A DNA stretch of 46,400 nt from Siminovitchia fordii DSM 16014 = CIP 108821 (GTDB lineage: Bacteria; Bacillota; Bacilli; Bacillales; Bacillaceae_C): contig NZ_KB894700.1 in assembly GCF_000374565.1 (NCBI RefSeq), forward strand, positions 34,486 to 80,885. Reading direction: 5' to 3'. Made by a program: the position numbers and the translations under genes. This document shows, piece by piece, positions 25,650-34,256 of the stretch. The stretch's first letter is position 1. Every line of letters begins with the position of its first letter. The notes beneath the pieces are model-generated. The model saw nothing but the letters and a program-made list of their open reading frames with translations, did not search any database and was not told the origin of the DNA.

Positions 25650-25671
25650 TTCTTCTGCCTCCTTCATTACG

Positions 25672-27249
25672 CTACTCTTTTGTCATGAAATCTCTTAATC
25701 CGAATGGACCGTCTTTAAAGAGTTCGACATCCATAACTTTCAAATCCCGACTGACAATCGGCTCAAAGTCCATCATATCAAGCACATCTTTTTGCAAATC
25801 CACTCCGGGAGCAATTTCAATTAACATGACTCCTTCTTTGACCAGCTTGAAAACAGCCCGCTCTGTAACAAAAATTACTTGCTGCCCTTTCTCCCTTGCC
25901 AATTTTCCGTTGAAGGAGATTTGAGAGACTTTTGACACCATTTTTTTGATTGAGCCTTCCTGCTCGATGTTGATTTGGTTATTCTCAAAGTTGATTTTGG
26001 CACCACGGGTGCTGAATGTAGCACAAAAAACAACTTTTTTGGCATTTTGTGTAATGTCAATGAATCCGCCTGACCCCGTACATAATGGGCCCATCTTAGT
26101 CGCATTGACATTCCCTTCCCTGTCCAGTTCGCCAGCACCCATAAAAGTGACATCAACGCCCGTTCCATTATAGTAATCCATTTGCTGATCGTGGCTGATC
26201 ATCGCGTATACATTTTGTCCGATTCCAAAATCGATGCCGCCCGCTTGAACTCCTCCGTAAATCCCGGACTCCACGGTAATCATCATCTCATCAGATATAC
26301 CTTCTTCATTTGCGATATTCCCAATGACATCATTCGGTATGCCGGTTCCAAGATTGATGATGTCCCCTTTTTTGATTTCGTACATTGCTCTTCTGCCAAT
26401 GAATTTTCGGATGTTCAATTCCAACGGCTTGATTGATGTCTGGGGAACTCTCAGACTTCCGGAATAAGAAGGGTCAAAGTACCAAGAGGACGTTTGTCTG
26501 TGATCCTCAAAAGGGTTTTCACATTCCACCACTACATCCACAAACACACCCGGAACCACAACATCTTTAGGATTTAACGTTCCTGTCTGGGCAACTCTTT
26601 TGACTTGGGCAATCACTTTTCCCCCAAACCTTTTTGTCGCCAGCACAGCAGGCAAAACCTCCAGTTTCATTGCTTCCTCTTCCATCGTGATATTGCCCAT
26701 TTCATCCGCCGTTGTACCGCGAATGATACATACATCCAATGGAATTTTTTTATAGAACATATACTCTTCATTGTCATATTCTATAATTTCGGACAGATCC
26801 TCCAATGGCTCCGTACGATTATTCATCTTGCCGCCTTCCACCCTTGGATCGATAAAGGTCCCCAATCCCACTTTACTCATCTTTCCCGGAAGGCCGCAGG
26901 CCATTGACCTGTATAATTGAGCCATCTGCCCCTGCGGCAGACAATAAGCTTCCACTTTATTGTTGGCAATCATGTCCATCCATCTCGGCTGCAATCCCCA
27001 ATGTGAGCCTATGATTCTTTTAACCAATCCTTCATGGGCAAAATGCTGAATTCCATCTTTGCGATCACTTTGCCCTGCGGAGTGAACAAGCGTGATATCT
27101 TTCGGATGCCCTGTTTCCAGATATCTGGTCTCAATCGCCTTTAAGACCGCTTCTGCGGCACCTACCAGCGTCATTCCGACCGTCGTGACTGTCTCGCCAT
27201 CCTTTATCAGACCAGCAGCTTCTTCCGCCTTCATAAACTGTGCTTTCAA
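25672..27249 (-). CDS. Acyl-CoA:acetate CoA-transferase (class I, propionate CoA-transferase-like)
   Basis: This 525-residue fused alpha-beta class I CoA-transferase moves CoA between short acyl groups. The catalytic glutamate is Glu327 in ITVESGIYGGVQAGG, preceded by NLGTGIPNDVIGNI. The first half carries GSHWGLQPRWMDM and AYCLPQGQMAQLYR, typical of the propionate CoA-transferase/YdiF type. It overlaps nothing and is 1 bp after the ligase stop, so the operon offers two ways to activate acids: ATP-driven ligation and CoA exchange. The usual substrates are acetate, propionate, butyrate or acetoacetate; which one applies here is not visible. Confidence 0.92.
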   Translation of the reverse strand: MKAQFMKAEEAAGLIKDGETVTTVGMTLVGAAEAVLKAIETRYLETGHPKDITLVHSAGQSDRKDGIQHFAHEGLVKRIIGSHWGLQPRWMDMIANNKVEAYCLPQGQMAQLYRSMACGLPGKMSKVGLGTFIDPRVEGGKMNNRTEPLEDLSEIIEYDNEEYMFYKKIPLDVCIIRGTTADEMGNITMEEEAMKLEVLPAVLATKRFGGKVIAQVKRVAQTGTLNPKDVVVPGVFVDVVVECENPFEDHRQTSSWYFDPSYSGSLRVPQTSIKPLELNIRKFIGRRAMYEIKKGDIINLGTGIPNDVIGNIANEEGISDEMMITVESGIYGGVQAGGIDFGIGQNVYAMISHDQQMDYYNGTGVDVTFMGAGELDREGNVNATKMGPLCTGSGGFIDITQNAKKVVFCATFSTRGAKINFENNQINIEQEGSIKKMVSKVSQISFNGKLAREKGQQVIFVTERAVFKLVKEGVMLIEIAPGVDLQKDVLDMMDFEPIVSRDLKVMDVELFKDGPFGLRDFMTKE

Positions 27250-27250
27250 G

Positions 27251-28852
27251 TCATCTCTCTCCTTTAAGCCTTGTGAGGCGTTCCCTTATACCTTTTTTAT
27301 CCACTTTCCCGTTAGGCGTTTTATCGACTTCCTCCACAAAGAAAAACTCAACAGGAATTTCATAACTTGCCAACCGGCTTTTTAAGCAGGACCGTATATC
27401 ATCCTCCTCTACAAGATAACCGGCTTTTACTGAAACAACAGCGACCGGAACCTCTCCATACTTTTGATCTTTCCTTCCGACAACTGCCACTTCATGAATG
27501 CCATCAATCTTTCGTATTTCATTCTCGATGTCATAACTGAATATTTTTTCGCCGCCGCGATTGATCATGTCTTTTTTTCTATCTACAATAAAAAGATATC
27601 CGGCCTCGTTCACATAACCGATGTCGCCAGTCTTCAGCCATTTATCCGCGGATATTAAATCGGTCTCCCGCTTGTAATATTCTTCAACGACATTGGTTCC
27701 TTTTAAGTAGATTTCTCCAATGTCTCCATCTTTCACTTCCTCACCGGACTCATCCACTATTTTTAAACATAGACCCGGAATGGGAATACCGGAAGATCCA
27801 ATATACTCGCTTTCAGATGCATCTTCTGGAAATATAGTGGCAGGAGAAGTGGTTTCTGATAGTCCGTAAATCGTGCGGAAAGACATTTGAGGCAGCCACT
27901 TCTTTAACTCGGCAATCATTTCACCAGGCATATTTCCACTTCCGCATCCTAAAGTTTTGAGAGTCGGAAGGTTCGGAAATTCATTTTTCTTTTCTAATAA
28001 AAGTGCAAAAACCGTAGGTGATGCATGATAAAAAGTGATGCTGTATTTCTCGATATACGTCAATAGCCGGGCTGCATCAAAAAACTTGTGCAAATAAACC
28101 GTTCCTTTACATTGCAGGAACAAGCACAATGTGGCTGCAAGCCCGGTAATATTATAAATTGGTATGGATAGAACGGTAGAATCGCTTTCTCCCAAGTTTA
28201 ATATTTTCCTATATGAAATGACGGCATGTTGTAAATTGAAATTCCTGATAACAACTCCTTTGCTGAATGAAGTTGTTCCGGAAGTAAACATTATAATCGC
28301 CGTATCTTCCAATAAACCGCCATCCGTTGTTTCTGTATAATGGTATGGAATGTCACGCCATGATGGCTTGGTAAAAACAAAAACATGCTTGCCTTCATTT
28401 TTAAACTTTTCCATCCAAGGTTGAAATGTTTCATCAACAATAAGCAGATCACAATCACTCTTGGAGATTAAAGAATCAATGGCCGACTCTTTATATTTTG
28501 TTGGAAATGGAACGATGACCGCCCCCAATTTTTGAGCCGCTAAAAATGAGATCACAAACTCCATGGAATTATATAAAAGTAATCCGATGTGGCTCCCTTT
28601 TCGTATGTGATACTTTTCAGCAAAGTAAGCAGACAATCGATCTGTCAGAACCAACATGTCTTGATAGGAGTACGATTTTCCATCGATATCAATGATTCCA
28701 ACTTTATTAGGGCATTCTTCCGCATTATCTTTGAGAACTTGGTACATATTGCTTTTCATGTCATTAAACGTATGATATTCTCTGTTATTCAATTTTCTAA
28801 CCATCATTTCATCAGTTAAGCCTTTGCCCCAATAATCATTTCCCTTTATCAA
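27251..28852 (-). CDS. AMP-forming acyl-CoA synthetase
   Basis: This 533-residue ANL-superfamily enzyme activates a carboxylic acid with ATP and CoA. The P-loop TSGTTSFSKG follows AIIMFTSG, then come YGLSETTSP, KTGDIGYVNEAGYLFIVDRKKDMI and the C-terminal catalytic lysine region PNGKVDKKGIRERL. TTG at 28852 is chosen because GGAGGTGG lies upstream with 5-8 nt spacing; the frame also allows TTG at 28867, but that would have no ribosome site. A hairpin precedes the gene. It may start the short or branched acyl chain through the downstream beta-oxidation genes. Confidence 0.9.
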   Translation of the reverse strand: MIKGNDYWGKGLTDEMMVRKLNNREYHTFNDMKSNMYQVLKDNAEECPNKVGIIDIDGKSYSYQDMLVLTDRLSAYFAEKYHIRKGSHIGLLLYNSMEFVISFLAAQKLGAVIVPFPTKYKESAIDSLISKSDCDLLIVDETFQPWMEKFKNEGKHVFVFTKPSWRDIPYHYTETTDGGLLEDTAIIMFTSGTTSFSKGVVIRNFNLQHAVISYRKILNLGESDSTVLSIPIYNITGLAATLCLFLQCKGTVYLHKFFDAARLLTYIEKYSITFYHASPTVFALLLEKKNEFPNLPTLKTLGCGSGNMPGEMIAELKKWLPQMSFRTIYGLSETTSPATIFPEDASESEYIGSSGIPIPGLCLKIVDESGEEVKDGDIGEIYLKGTNVVEEYYKRETDLISADKWLKTGDIGYVNEAGYLFIVDRKKDMINRGGEKIFSYDIENEIRKIDGIHEVAVVGRKDQKYGEVPVAVVSVKAGYLVEEDDIRSCLKSRLASYEIPVEFFFVEEVDKTPNGKVDKKGIRERLTRLKGER

Positions 28853-28893
28853 CGTATCCACCTCCAATCAATATTTGATCATGCAAGATGCAG

Positions 28894-28927
28894 CTTGGAA
28901 CGCTCCCCTGGAGAGGAGCGTTCCAAG
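28894..28927. terminator. Intercistronic hairpin between small unknown gene and acyl-CoA synthetase
   Basis: CTTGGAACGCTCC and GGAGCGTTCCAAG form a perfect 13-bp stem with an 8-nt loop, 2 bp past the stop of the upstream gene. No T-run follows on the minus strand. It could divide the long operon into two expression segments. Confidence 0.55.
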
Positions 28928-28929
28928 AA

Positions 28930-29490
28930 CTAATAGGCCAGCCGTAATGGATGATAGTCTGTTCTGCCGGTGTTCAGATCCTCATGCAGTGTAGTCAAAA
29001 TCTCTACAAACTGGTCTCTATTCCTTTTAAGTTCCTCCGGCGACATTGACATGGAAGCGACCACCATCCTTTTGGTTTCCTTGGAATAGAAGAATACCTG
29101 GAGTACTTTTACCAATTCGTCTTTTCCAAAAATCCGGTAAATGCTATGGTTTGCGACAAACTCGTTCTCCAATAAGCATCCCTCGGTTCCATTCATCTGG
29201 ATTTTGGATTTGCTCACTATTTTGTACCGATCTTTACGGCGGCTTCTTTTTTCCTTCCACTTAAATTGTTTTTCCAGTTCTTCCACATATTCTTCAAGCG
29301 TGATATCATCCACCATTTTCGCCCAGCGAATGGATAAAGAAGCTTTGGCTTTCTGTGATCCCTTTACTTTATCAACCTTAATTAATCCTTCATCGAACGT
29401 GAACTTACTGTTTGGATTGACAAATACTTGCCAATCCACCGGATGGTTGATACGGATGCCATAAATGTTTAACGGTACACTATTAATCAT
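28930..29490 (-). CDS. Conserved protein of unknown function, PsbP/DUF1795-like pattern
   Basis: This 186-residue soluble protein has no signal peptide and no membrane segment. It starts IYGIRINHPVDWQVFVNP-NSKFTFDEG and ends VASMSMSPEELKRNRDQFVEILTTLHED, a layout like the beta-sandwich PsbP/Mog1/DUF1795 fold in which a hydrophobic substrate-like profile is followed by an S-x-x-x-E-x-F helix. The family call is by pattern only. Its start overlaps the 3' end of the sodium symporter by 8 bp, which suggests translational coupling and a function tied to the transporter or to its cargo. AGAAAGG precedes the ATG. Confidence 0.6.
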   Translation of the reverse strand: MINSVPLNIYGIRINHPVDWQVFVNPNSKFTFDEGLIKVDKVKGSQKAKASLSIRWAKMVDDITLEEYVEELEKQFKWKEKRSRRKDRYKIVSKSKIQMNGTEGCLLENEFVANHSIYRIFGKDELVKVLQVFFYSKETKRMVVASMSMSPEELKRNRDQFVEILTTLHEDLNTGRTDYHPLRLAY

Positions 29491-31057
29491 TTTTAGCGAC
29501 CTTTCTATTGTTTAATGATGATAAAGATGCATCCACAGCCGAATTGATTTCTGTACCGGAATTAATGATTGAGTCTATACGCACGATATATTTGTTGATA
29601 ATTTCTTCCGGCGCTTTTGTCACAAGGCTGACCACAATATAGGCAGCAGTATTGGCAAGCAATGCCCATACTAGTGCGGAGAAGCCCAATGGCGGTGTTA
29701 CAAAGAATGTGAAAATCGTTGTAACAACCAACCCTAAGATGGTTCCTGCAAAAGCACCTTCTTTTGTTCCTCTCTTCCAGAATAATCCACCTACAGTAGC
29801 AGGGAGAATCTGTGCAAAGAACGGAGAAGACAGCTTATAGGCATAATCAACAATATATGCCGGTCTTAACGCAACAACAAATAATGTCAGAATCATTAAG
29901 ATCACCAAAAGAACACGCCCAAAGTAAACAACTCTCTTCGGATCCACCGTTTTTCCCTTCAACTCATAGGCATGACGGACAAATACATCGCGGGATCCAA
30001 TGGCACTCGCTGATAAAAGCATGGAGTCTGCTGTTGAAACACCAAATGCGAATAGACACAGCAAAGATATGAAAGAAATAATAGGCGGTGCATACTCAGT
30101 CGACAAAATCGAGATAATGTTGTCTGTATCGGCAAAGCCAGGGCCTACGATGGCCGGCGCAAGAATGGCACCAATAAGAACAATAAAGAAATAAACAAAT
30201 ACGTAAGCCACTGGAAGTGACCAGGACATGAATCTGAAAGTTTCTTTATTTGCCGCAATATAAGTTCTCATGAAGATATGAGGCCAAACGACTGTTGCCA
30301 CTGCACCTGTAAGCACATTTGACAAGGTTCCCTGCCAATTGAATGTCCCATTTGGACCAGGGTGGGATAAAATAGCTGCCGTTTCCGGACTTTTCATCAT
30401 GATATCCACTGCCTGTGCAAGCCCTCCATCCGGGAAATAAGCCATCGTCAAGTAGACAACCAATGTGATCAACGTACCGGCGCCTAAAATAAAATGGAAC
30501 GTATCCATCCATGCGACAGATTTCATACCGCCGCCAATGATATGCAAGGATACAACAATTGTGGCGAGACCTACTGCAACAATATAAGGAACCAAACCAT
30601 CCGTGGTTACAACTGTCGCGTCTCCGATGGCAATCAACTGCATGGCTACATATGGGACAATGAATAGGATTAGAATGGCCGCAACCAACAAACCATATAG
30701 TTCGGACCCATAGCGTGATCTCAAATAATCAACAGGTGTCAGAAAACCATATTCTTTACCAAGAATCCATAAACGGTAACCGATAAGTACGAATAGCAGT
30801 CCTGCAACCATTCCACCTGTATTGGAAAAGTATCCTATACCTTCACGGTAGATGGCCGCCGGTACACCATAGAATGCCAAAGCGGAAAATACGGAAATGG
30901 CGGTAGTCGCTAATAATACGAACGGATTTACTCCTCTGTCTGCTGTAAAAAACGCTTCGGAAGACTTACTGGTCTCTTTAAAAGAACTGAAGCCCTGTAA
31001 AATCAATGCACCAGCATAGATTAAGATTCCTATGACGATGAGTACACTTGGATTCAT
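29483..31057 (-). CDS. Sodium:solute symporter, MctP-like
   Basis: This 524-residue member of the SSS family has about 13 membrane segments and imports a small solute with sodium. It shows STALAFYGVPAAIYREGIGYFSNTGG-type N-terminal segments, GFLTPVDYLRSRYG, and the sodium-site region LCLFAFGVSTADSMLLSASAIGSRD. SSS proteins preceded by a DUF3311 protein, as here (20 bp upstream), include the monocarboxylate permease MctP, so lactate, pyruvate, propionate or glycerate are plausible cargos. AAGGAGG lies 7 nt before the ATG. Confidence 0.9.
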   Translation of the reverse strand: MNPSVLIVIGILIYAGALILQGFSSFKETSKSSEAFFTADRGVNPFVLLATTAISVFSALAFYGVPAAIYREGIGYFSNTGGMVAGLLFVLIGYRLWILGKEYGFLTPVDYLRSRYGSELYGLLVAAILILFIVPYVAMQLIAIGDATVVTTDGLVPYIVAVGLATIVVSLHIIGGGMKSVAWMDTFHFILGAGTLITLVVYLTMAYFPDGGLAQAVDIMMKSPETAAILSHPGPNGTFNWQGTLSNVLTGAVATVVWPHIFMRTYIAANKETFRFMSWSLPVAYVFVYFFIVLIGAILAPAIVGPGFADTDNIISILSTEYAPPIISFISLLCLFAFGVSTADSMLLSASAIGSRDVFVRHAYELKGKTVDPKRVVYFGRVLLVILMILTLFVVALRPAYIVDYAYKLSSPFFAQILPATVGGLFWKRGTKEGAFAGTILGLVVTTIFTFFVTPPLGFSALVWALLANTAAYIVVSLVTKAPEEIINKYIVRIDSIINSGTEINSAVDASLSSLNNRKVAKND

Positions 31058-31077
31058 ACCTTTGCCTCCTTATCTCC

Positions 31078-31293
31078 TCATTTATAATCCACATGCGATT
31101 GTGTTTTGAAAAAAGCATTATAATAGATAGCCCAAACGGTTGCTGCAACTAGCGGCAAACCAAATAGTAAGAACATTTGAAGAGGCATCCACCCGAATAA
31201 TAACGGATTCGGCATGTATGGAATCAGCATCCAATCAAAAGTAAAATAGGCTACATTAAATAGGATAAAAAGAACTTTGGCTTTTTTACTCAT
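31078..31293 (-). CDS. DUF3311 small membrane protein
   Basis: This 71-residue protein has two hydrophobic segments (VLFILFNVAYFTFDWMLIPY, then PLQMFLLFGLPLVAATVWAIYY). DUF3311 proteins are regularly encoded just before SSS symporters and are thought to be partner subunits. It has AAGGAGGAAAAAG before the ATG and lies 13 bp after glycerate kinase and 20 bp before the symporter. Confidence 0.85.
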   Translation of the reverse strand: MSKKAKVLFILFNVAYFTFDWMLIPYMPNPLLFGWMPLQMFLLFGLPLVAATVWAIYYNAFFKTQSHVDYK

Positions 31294-31306
31294 ACTTTTT
31301 CCTCCT

Positions 31307-32452
31307 TCATCTTCCTAAGAACTTTCTTAAGAGATAAGCCCGCATAACCTTTTCTCCGGCATCTTCAGTCAGTTTTTCTACGTTTTTCATCGCCTCTTGT
31401 ATTTTCATTGGTTTGTTAATGATATCGATAACCAGATCAATGCCATGTTTATATACTTGGTTGGCTTGATCTCCCTCAGACCCTACAACGGCTACAACAG
31501 GAACTTTGAAAGCATTGGCAATCTTTGCAACCCCAATAGGTGCTTTACCTTGTACTGATTGAAAATCCATTTTCCCTTCCCCTGTAATGACCAGGTCTGC
31601 ACTCTCCACATATTCCCTTAAACGGATTATTTCCAATATTTTTTCGATACCGGAATTCACTTCAGCATTGCAAAATGCCATTAACCCTGCGCCAAGACCG
31701 CCAGCAGCACCAGAACCCACCACATCGATGAAGGTTCTGCCAAGCTTTTCCTCGAGTTTTTCACCGTATGATCTTAACAGAGAATCAAGTTCTTGAATTT
31801 CCTCGCTCGAAGAAGCACCTTTTTGAGGCCCATATACAAAGGATGCTCCGTTTTCCCCACATAAAGGGTTGGTCACATCAGAAAGCACGGTTATTTTAGT
31901 ATGGGCGAGTCTTTTATCCAGACCAGCCAAATCGATATATTGGATTTTTTCTAACGCTCTTGCTCCAAACGGAATTTCAAGGTTATCAGCATCTTTGAAT
32001 GATCCCCCTAAGGCTTGCGCCATTCCAACCCCGCCATCATTCGTTGCACTGCCTCCTATACCGATTAAGATTTCCTTCACATCGAAGTCCAAGGCGGCCT
32101 TAATCAGTTCTCCGGTACCATATGTGGTCGTGATAAAAGGATTTTTGTCTTCCTCCTTGATCAATGTAAGTCCTGACGCCTCCGCCATTTCTATAACAGC
32201 AATCCGGTCATTGATGATTCCGAATTTTGCTTTTACTTTTTCTCCCAAAGGGCCAGTTACTTCTCTTTCTACATATCTCCCTTCCAGTGTGGAAGTGAGC
32301 GCCTCCACAGTTCCTTCTCCTCCATCTGCTAATGGCAGCTTTACGATATTTGCACCTGGTGTAACTCTTCTAATCCCTTTCTCGATGAAGCCAGCAACTT
32401 CCAAAGAAGATGCACTTCCCTTAAAAGAATCAGTCGCGATAACAATATTCAT
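31307..32452 (-). CDS. glxK: Glycerate kinase
   Basis: This 381-residue glycerate 2-kinase-type enzyme phosphorylates D-glycerate. Family marks include the start IVIATDSFKGSASSLEVA, LPLADGGEGTVEAL near 43, GIGGSATNDGGVGMAQALGG near 130-150, and SADLVITGEGKMDFQSVQGKAP in the second half. Length matches the GlxK/GarK family. It heads the leftward run after the promoter and cre-like site at 32481-32541, and lies 158 bp downstream of cdaR, whose family commonly controls glycerate and sugar-diacid genes. GAGAGGG lies upstream of the ATG. Its pairing with acyl-CoA genes is unusual. Confidence 0.93.
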   Translation of the reverse strand: MNIVIATDSFKGSASSLEVAGFIEKGIRRVTPGANIVKLPLADGGEGTVEALTSTLEGRYVEREVTGPLGEKVKAKFGIINDRIAVIEMAEASGLTLIKEEDKNPFITTTYGTGELIKAALDFDVKEILIGIGGSATNDGGVGMAQALGGSFKDADNLEIPFGARALEKIQYIDLAGLDKRLAHTKITVLSDVTNPLCGENGASFVYGPQKGASSSEEIQELDSLLRSYGEKLEEKLGRTFIDVVGSGAAGGLGAGLMAFCNAEVNSGIEKILEIIRLREYVESADLVITGEGKMDFQSVQGKAPIGVAKIANAFKVPVVAVVGSEGDQANQVYKHGIDLVIDIINKPMKIQEAMKNVEKLTEDAGEKVMRAYLLRKFLGR

Positions 32453-32480
32453 TTATTGCACCCTCTCAAGCTGTAAAAAA

Positions 32481-32541
32481 AGAAAACGTTTTCCGAAAAC
32501 GTATTTAAATCAATTATAGAAGGTTATCATGATCCTATCTA
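32481..32541 (-). promoter_or_regulatory. Promoter and cre-like element before glycerate kinase
   Basis: On the minus strand TAGATA (32536-32541) and TATAAT (32513-32518) are 17 bp apart. About 19 bp downstream of the -10 element, AGAAAACGTTTTCC (32481-32494) matches the cre consensus in its core but not at either end base. A CcpA or CdaR role is inferred from position. Confidence 0.5.
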
Positions 32542-32573
32542 TGTCTCTAAAAACGATTTTTTTATAAATGAAA

Positions 32574-32609
32574 GAAGCCAAATTTGTTACAGGTAACAAA
32601 TTTGGCTTC
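32574..32609 (-). terminator. Terminator hairpin of cdaR
   Basis: A perfect 17-bp inverted repeat (GAAGCCAAATTTGTTAC and its complement, 2-nt centre) starts 1 bp after the cdaR stop, and TTTCATTTAT follows on the minus strand. It should separate cdaR from the glycerate kinase run. Confidence 0.8.
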
Positions 32610-32610
32610 T

Positions 32611-33732
32611 CTATTTATGGCTTTTATATAACAAAAATGCGATTTTCAGCATTAAAAAATCTTGGTAATTCCTCATATCAAACCCTGTTTTCTCGTACAA
32701 TCGATTCAACTTATACTGTAGTGTGTTTTTGTGAATAAAGAGTACATCAGAAATCTTTTTAATGGACCCGTTATGCGTATCGAATAGAGAAATAATCTTT
32801 TCATACTCTTTTAAGTCTTTATGATTCAAGGAGCCGATCACTTGATGGACAAATGTATCGGATATTTCTTTTGAAACCTCTTCAAGAATCAACTCTATCC
32901 CCAAGTCATTATAATGGACAATCCCATCATCACTTGAGACGTCAGCCCAGCTTTGCGAAATACATGCCTGTTCATATGATTGTTTCACATGTAATATATC
33001 CTGCACTACAGCTCCGACACCAATTTTTATATTAAGATTCAGCTTGTTCTCTACTTCATTTGTAATATTGAATAAAATCTGATTCAATTCTTGTTGGGGC
33101 AATTCACGAAGGATAATGACAATATTGTTGTAGATTTGGGCAATCAGATTGTCATAGTATTTCACTAATCTCTCGTGAAAAATTTGGAAGATCTGTTCTG
33201 TCTTATCGATGATCATATCATCATCTTCCATTTTAGCCACAACTGCTATCCTTGGAACACTTGTGTCCACATTAGAAATATTAAGTCTTTTTAAGATGTC
33301 CTGCTTCTCTTCCTCACTGGCAGCTATAAGTAACTGTTCCACCATCATACGCTGTGTTTCCTTCTGTTGACTGATCACCCTGTTTGCATAGGCATCCTTG
33401 ATCAATAACTCTGTCATCCGTTTAATAATCTTTCCGTATCCCTCCACTTCCTCTCTCTCACCCGTGATCCCAATAACGCCTACAATTTCACTTTCAAAAT
33501 ATACCGGCATGTTTATTCCTTCTTTTGCTCCGGCAAATTCCCCATCAAATTCAATGACTAAATCGCTTTTCGTTTCTACTACTTTCTTGCCGCCTTCATG
33601 TAAAGTACCTATTCGATCTTCATTAGTGCTTGCTATGATAAAACCATCGGTATTAATATAATTAATATTCTGCCCGATAATCTCCTTCATTTCCGTTACA
33701 ATGGTTTGTGCCAGGTCCATGGAAATTTCCAT
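32611..33732 (-). CDS. cdaR: CdaR-family transcriptional regulator
   Basis: This 373-residue regulator has an N-terminal sugar-diacid recognition domain (LAQTIVTEMKEIIGQNINYINTDGFIIASTNEDRIG, HEGGKKVV, NMPVYFESEIVGVIGITG), a middle GGDEF-like segment and a C-terminal PucR-type helix-turn-helix (IKKISDVLFIHKNTLQYKLNRLYEKTGF). Relatives respond to glycerate, glucarate or glycolate and activate catabolic genes. The ATG at 33732 is chosen, as AGAAGG lies 8 nt upstream. Glycerate kinase is the next gene downstream in the same direction, so it is the likely target. Confidence 0.9.
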   Translation of the reverse strand: MEISMDLAQTIVTEMKEIIGQNINYINTDGFIIASTNEDRIGTLHEGGKKVVETKSDLVIEFDGEFAGAKEGINMPVYFESEIVGVIGITGEREEVEGYGKIIKRMTELLIKDAYANRVISQQKETQRMMVEQLLIAASEEEKQDILKRLNISNVDTSVPRIAVVAKMEDDDMIIDKTEQIFQIFHERLVKYYDNLIAQIYNNIVIILRELPQQELNQILFNITNEVENKLNLNIKIGVGAVVQDILHVKQSYEQACISQSWADVSSDDGIVHYNDLGIELILEEVSKEISDTFVHQVIGSLNHKDLKEYEKIISLFDTHNGSIKKISDVLFIHKNTLQYKLNRLYEKTGFDMRNYQDFLMLKIAFLLYKSHK

Positions 33733-33741
33733 AGAATCCAC

Positions 33742-34069
33742 CTTCTATCCCATAATATATGTATCTTCTATTATAACATTTCCCCAGCCGAGGCGTTCGG
33801 CATATCTACGAGCCAAAAGGAATGGCCACTGACACTTTATAAAAGACTTCTATCTAACAGCGTTCCTGCGAATCCAATTAAGCTACTCTCAATATCGATA
33901 ACCTCCCTCCTTGAAATCTTCTTTCGATTCCTCTTAGATTCTATGCCAATCACCCTCATTCATAATTCCCGCCTTCTTGCCCTTGGATCCTACCTCAGCC
34001 GCCCCCAATTGCCACTTCTCATACTAAAATTTATCGGGCTATGAATCTCAAATAAGTGAACTATAAGAA
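33742..34069. other. Intergenic stretch, no gene recognised
   Basis: This stretch lies upstream of cdaR. A 112-codon rightward frame starts inside cdaR (33706) and has no ribosome site; a leftward reading is broken by stops. Its composition is less AT-rich than other gaps, so a decayed gene is possible, but I cannot name one. The -10-like TATAAT at 33767-33772 on the minus strand may serve cdaR. Confidence 0.35.
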
Positions 34070-34101
34070 AAATAAAAAACCCGAAGCATTTAATACTTCG
34101 G
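34070..34101 (-). terminator. Rho-independent terminator of the ALDH/symporter operon
   Basis: CCGAAG and CTTCGG (34081-34101) form the stem, and the minus strand continues GGTTTTTTATTTTT. It lies about 155 bp after the symporter stop at 34257; the bases between show nothing else. Confidence 0.8.
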
Positions 34102-34256
34102 TAATAAACTGGAATATACGCATTTATCTGTATGCTTATCGATAAAAAATTTTTATGAGCACATACCTATTAGAGGGTGCCAAGTTCTAAGATCATATGA
34201 CAATTGAATGCTACCTGAATCTATAAGCTGTATGTTTAAAAGTTGAGTCCTATATC

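Noticed and set aside
32453-32610. Sigma-54 promoter before glycerate kinase
   Set aside because: No GG and GC pair with the needed 12-base offset was found; a sigma-A promoter fits better.
33706-34044. Rightward 112-codon gene
   Set aside because: It begins inside cdaR on the other strand, has no ribosome site and its composition does not look like a protein of any known family.
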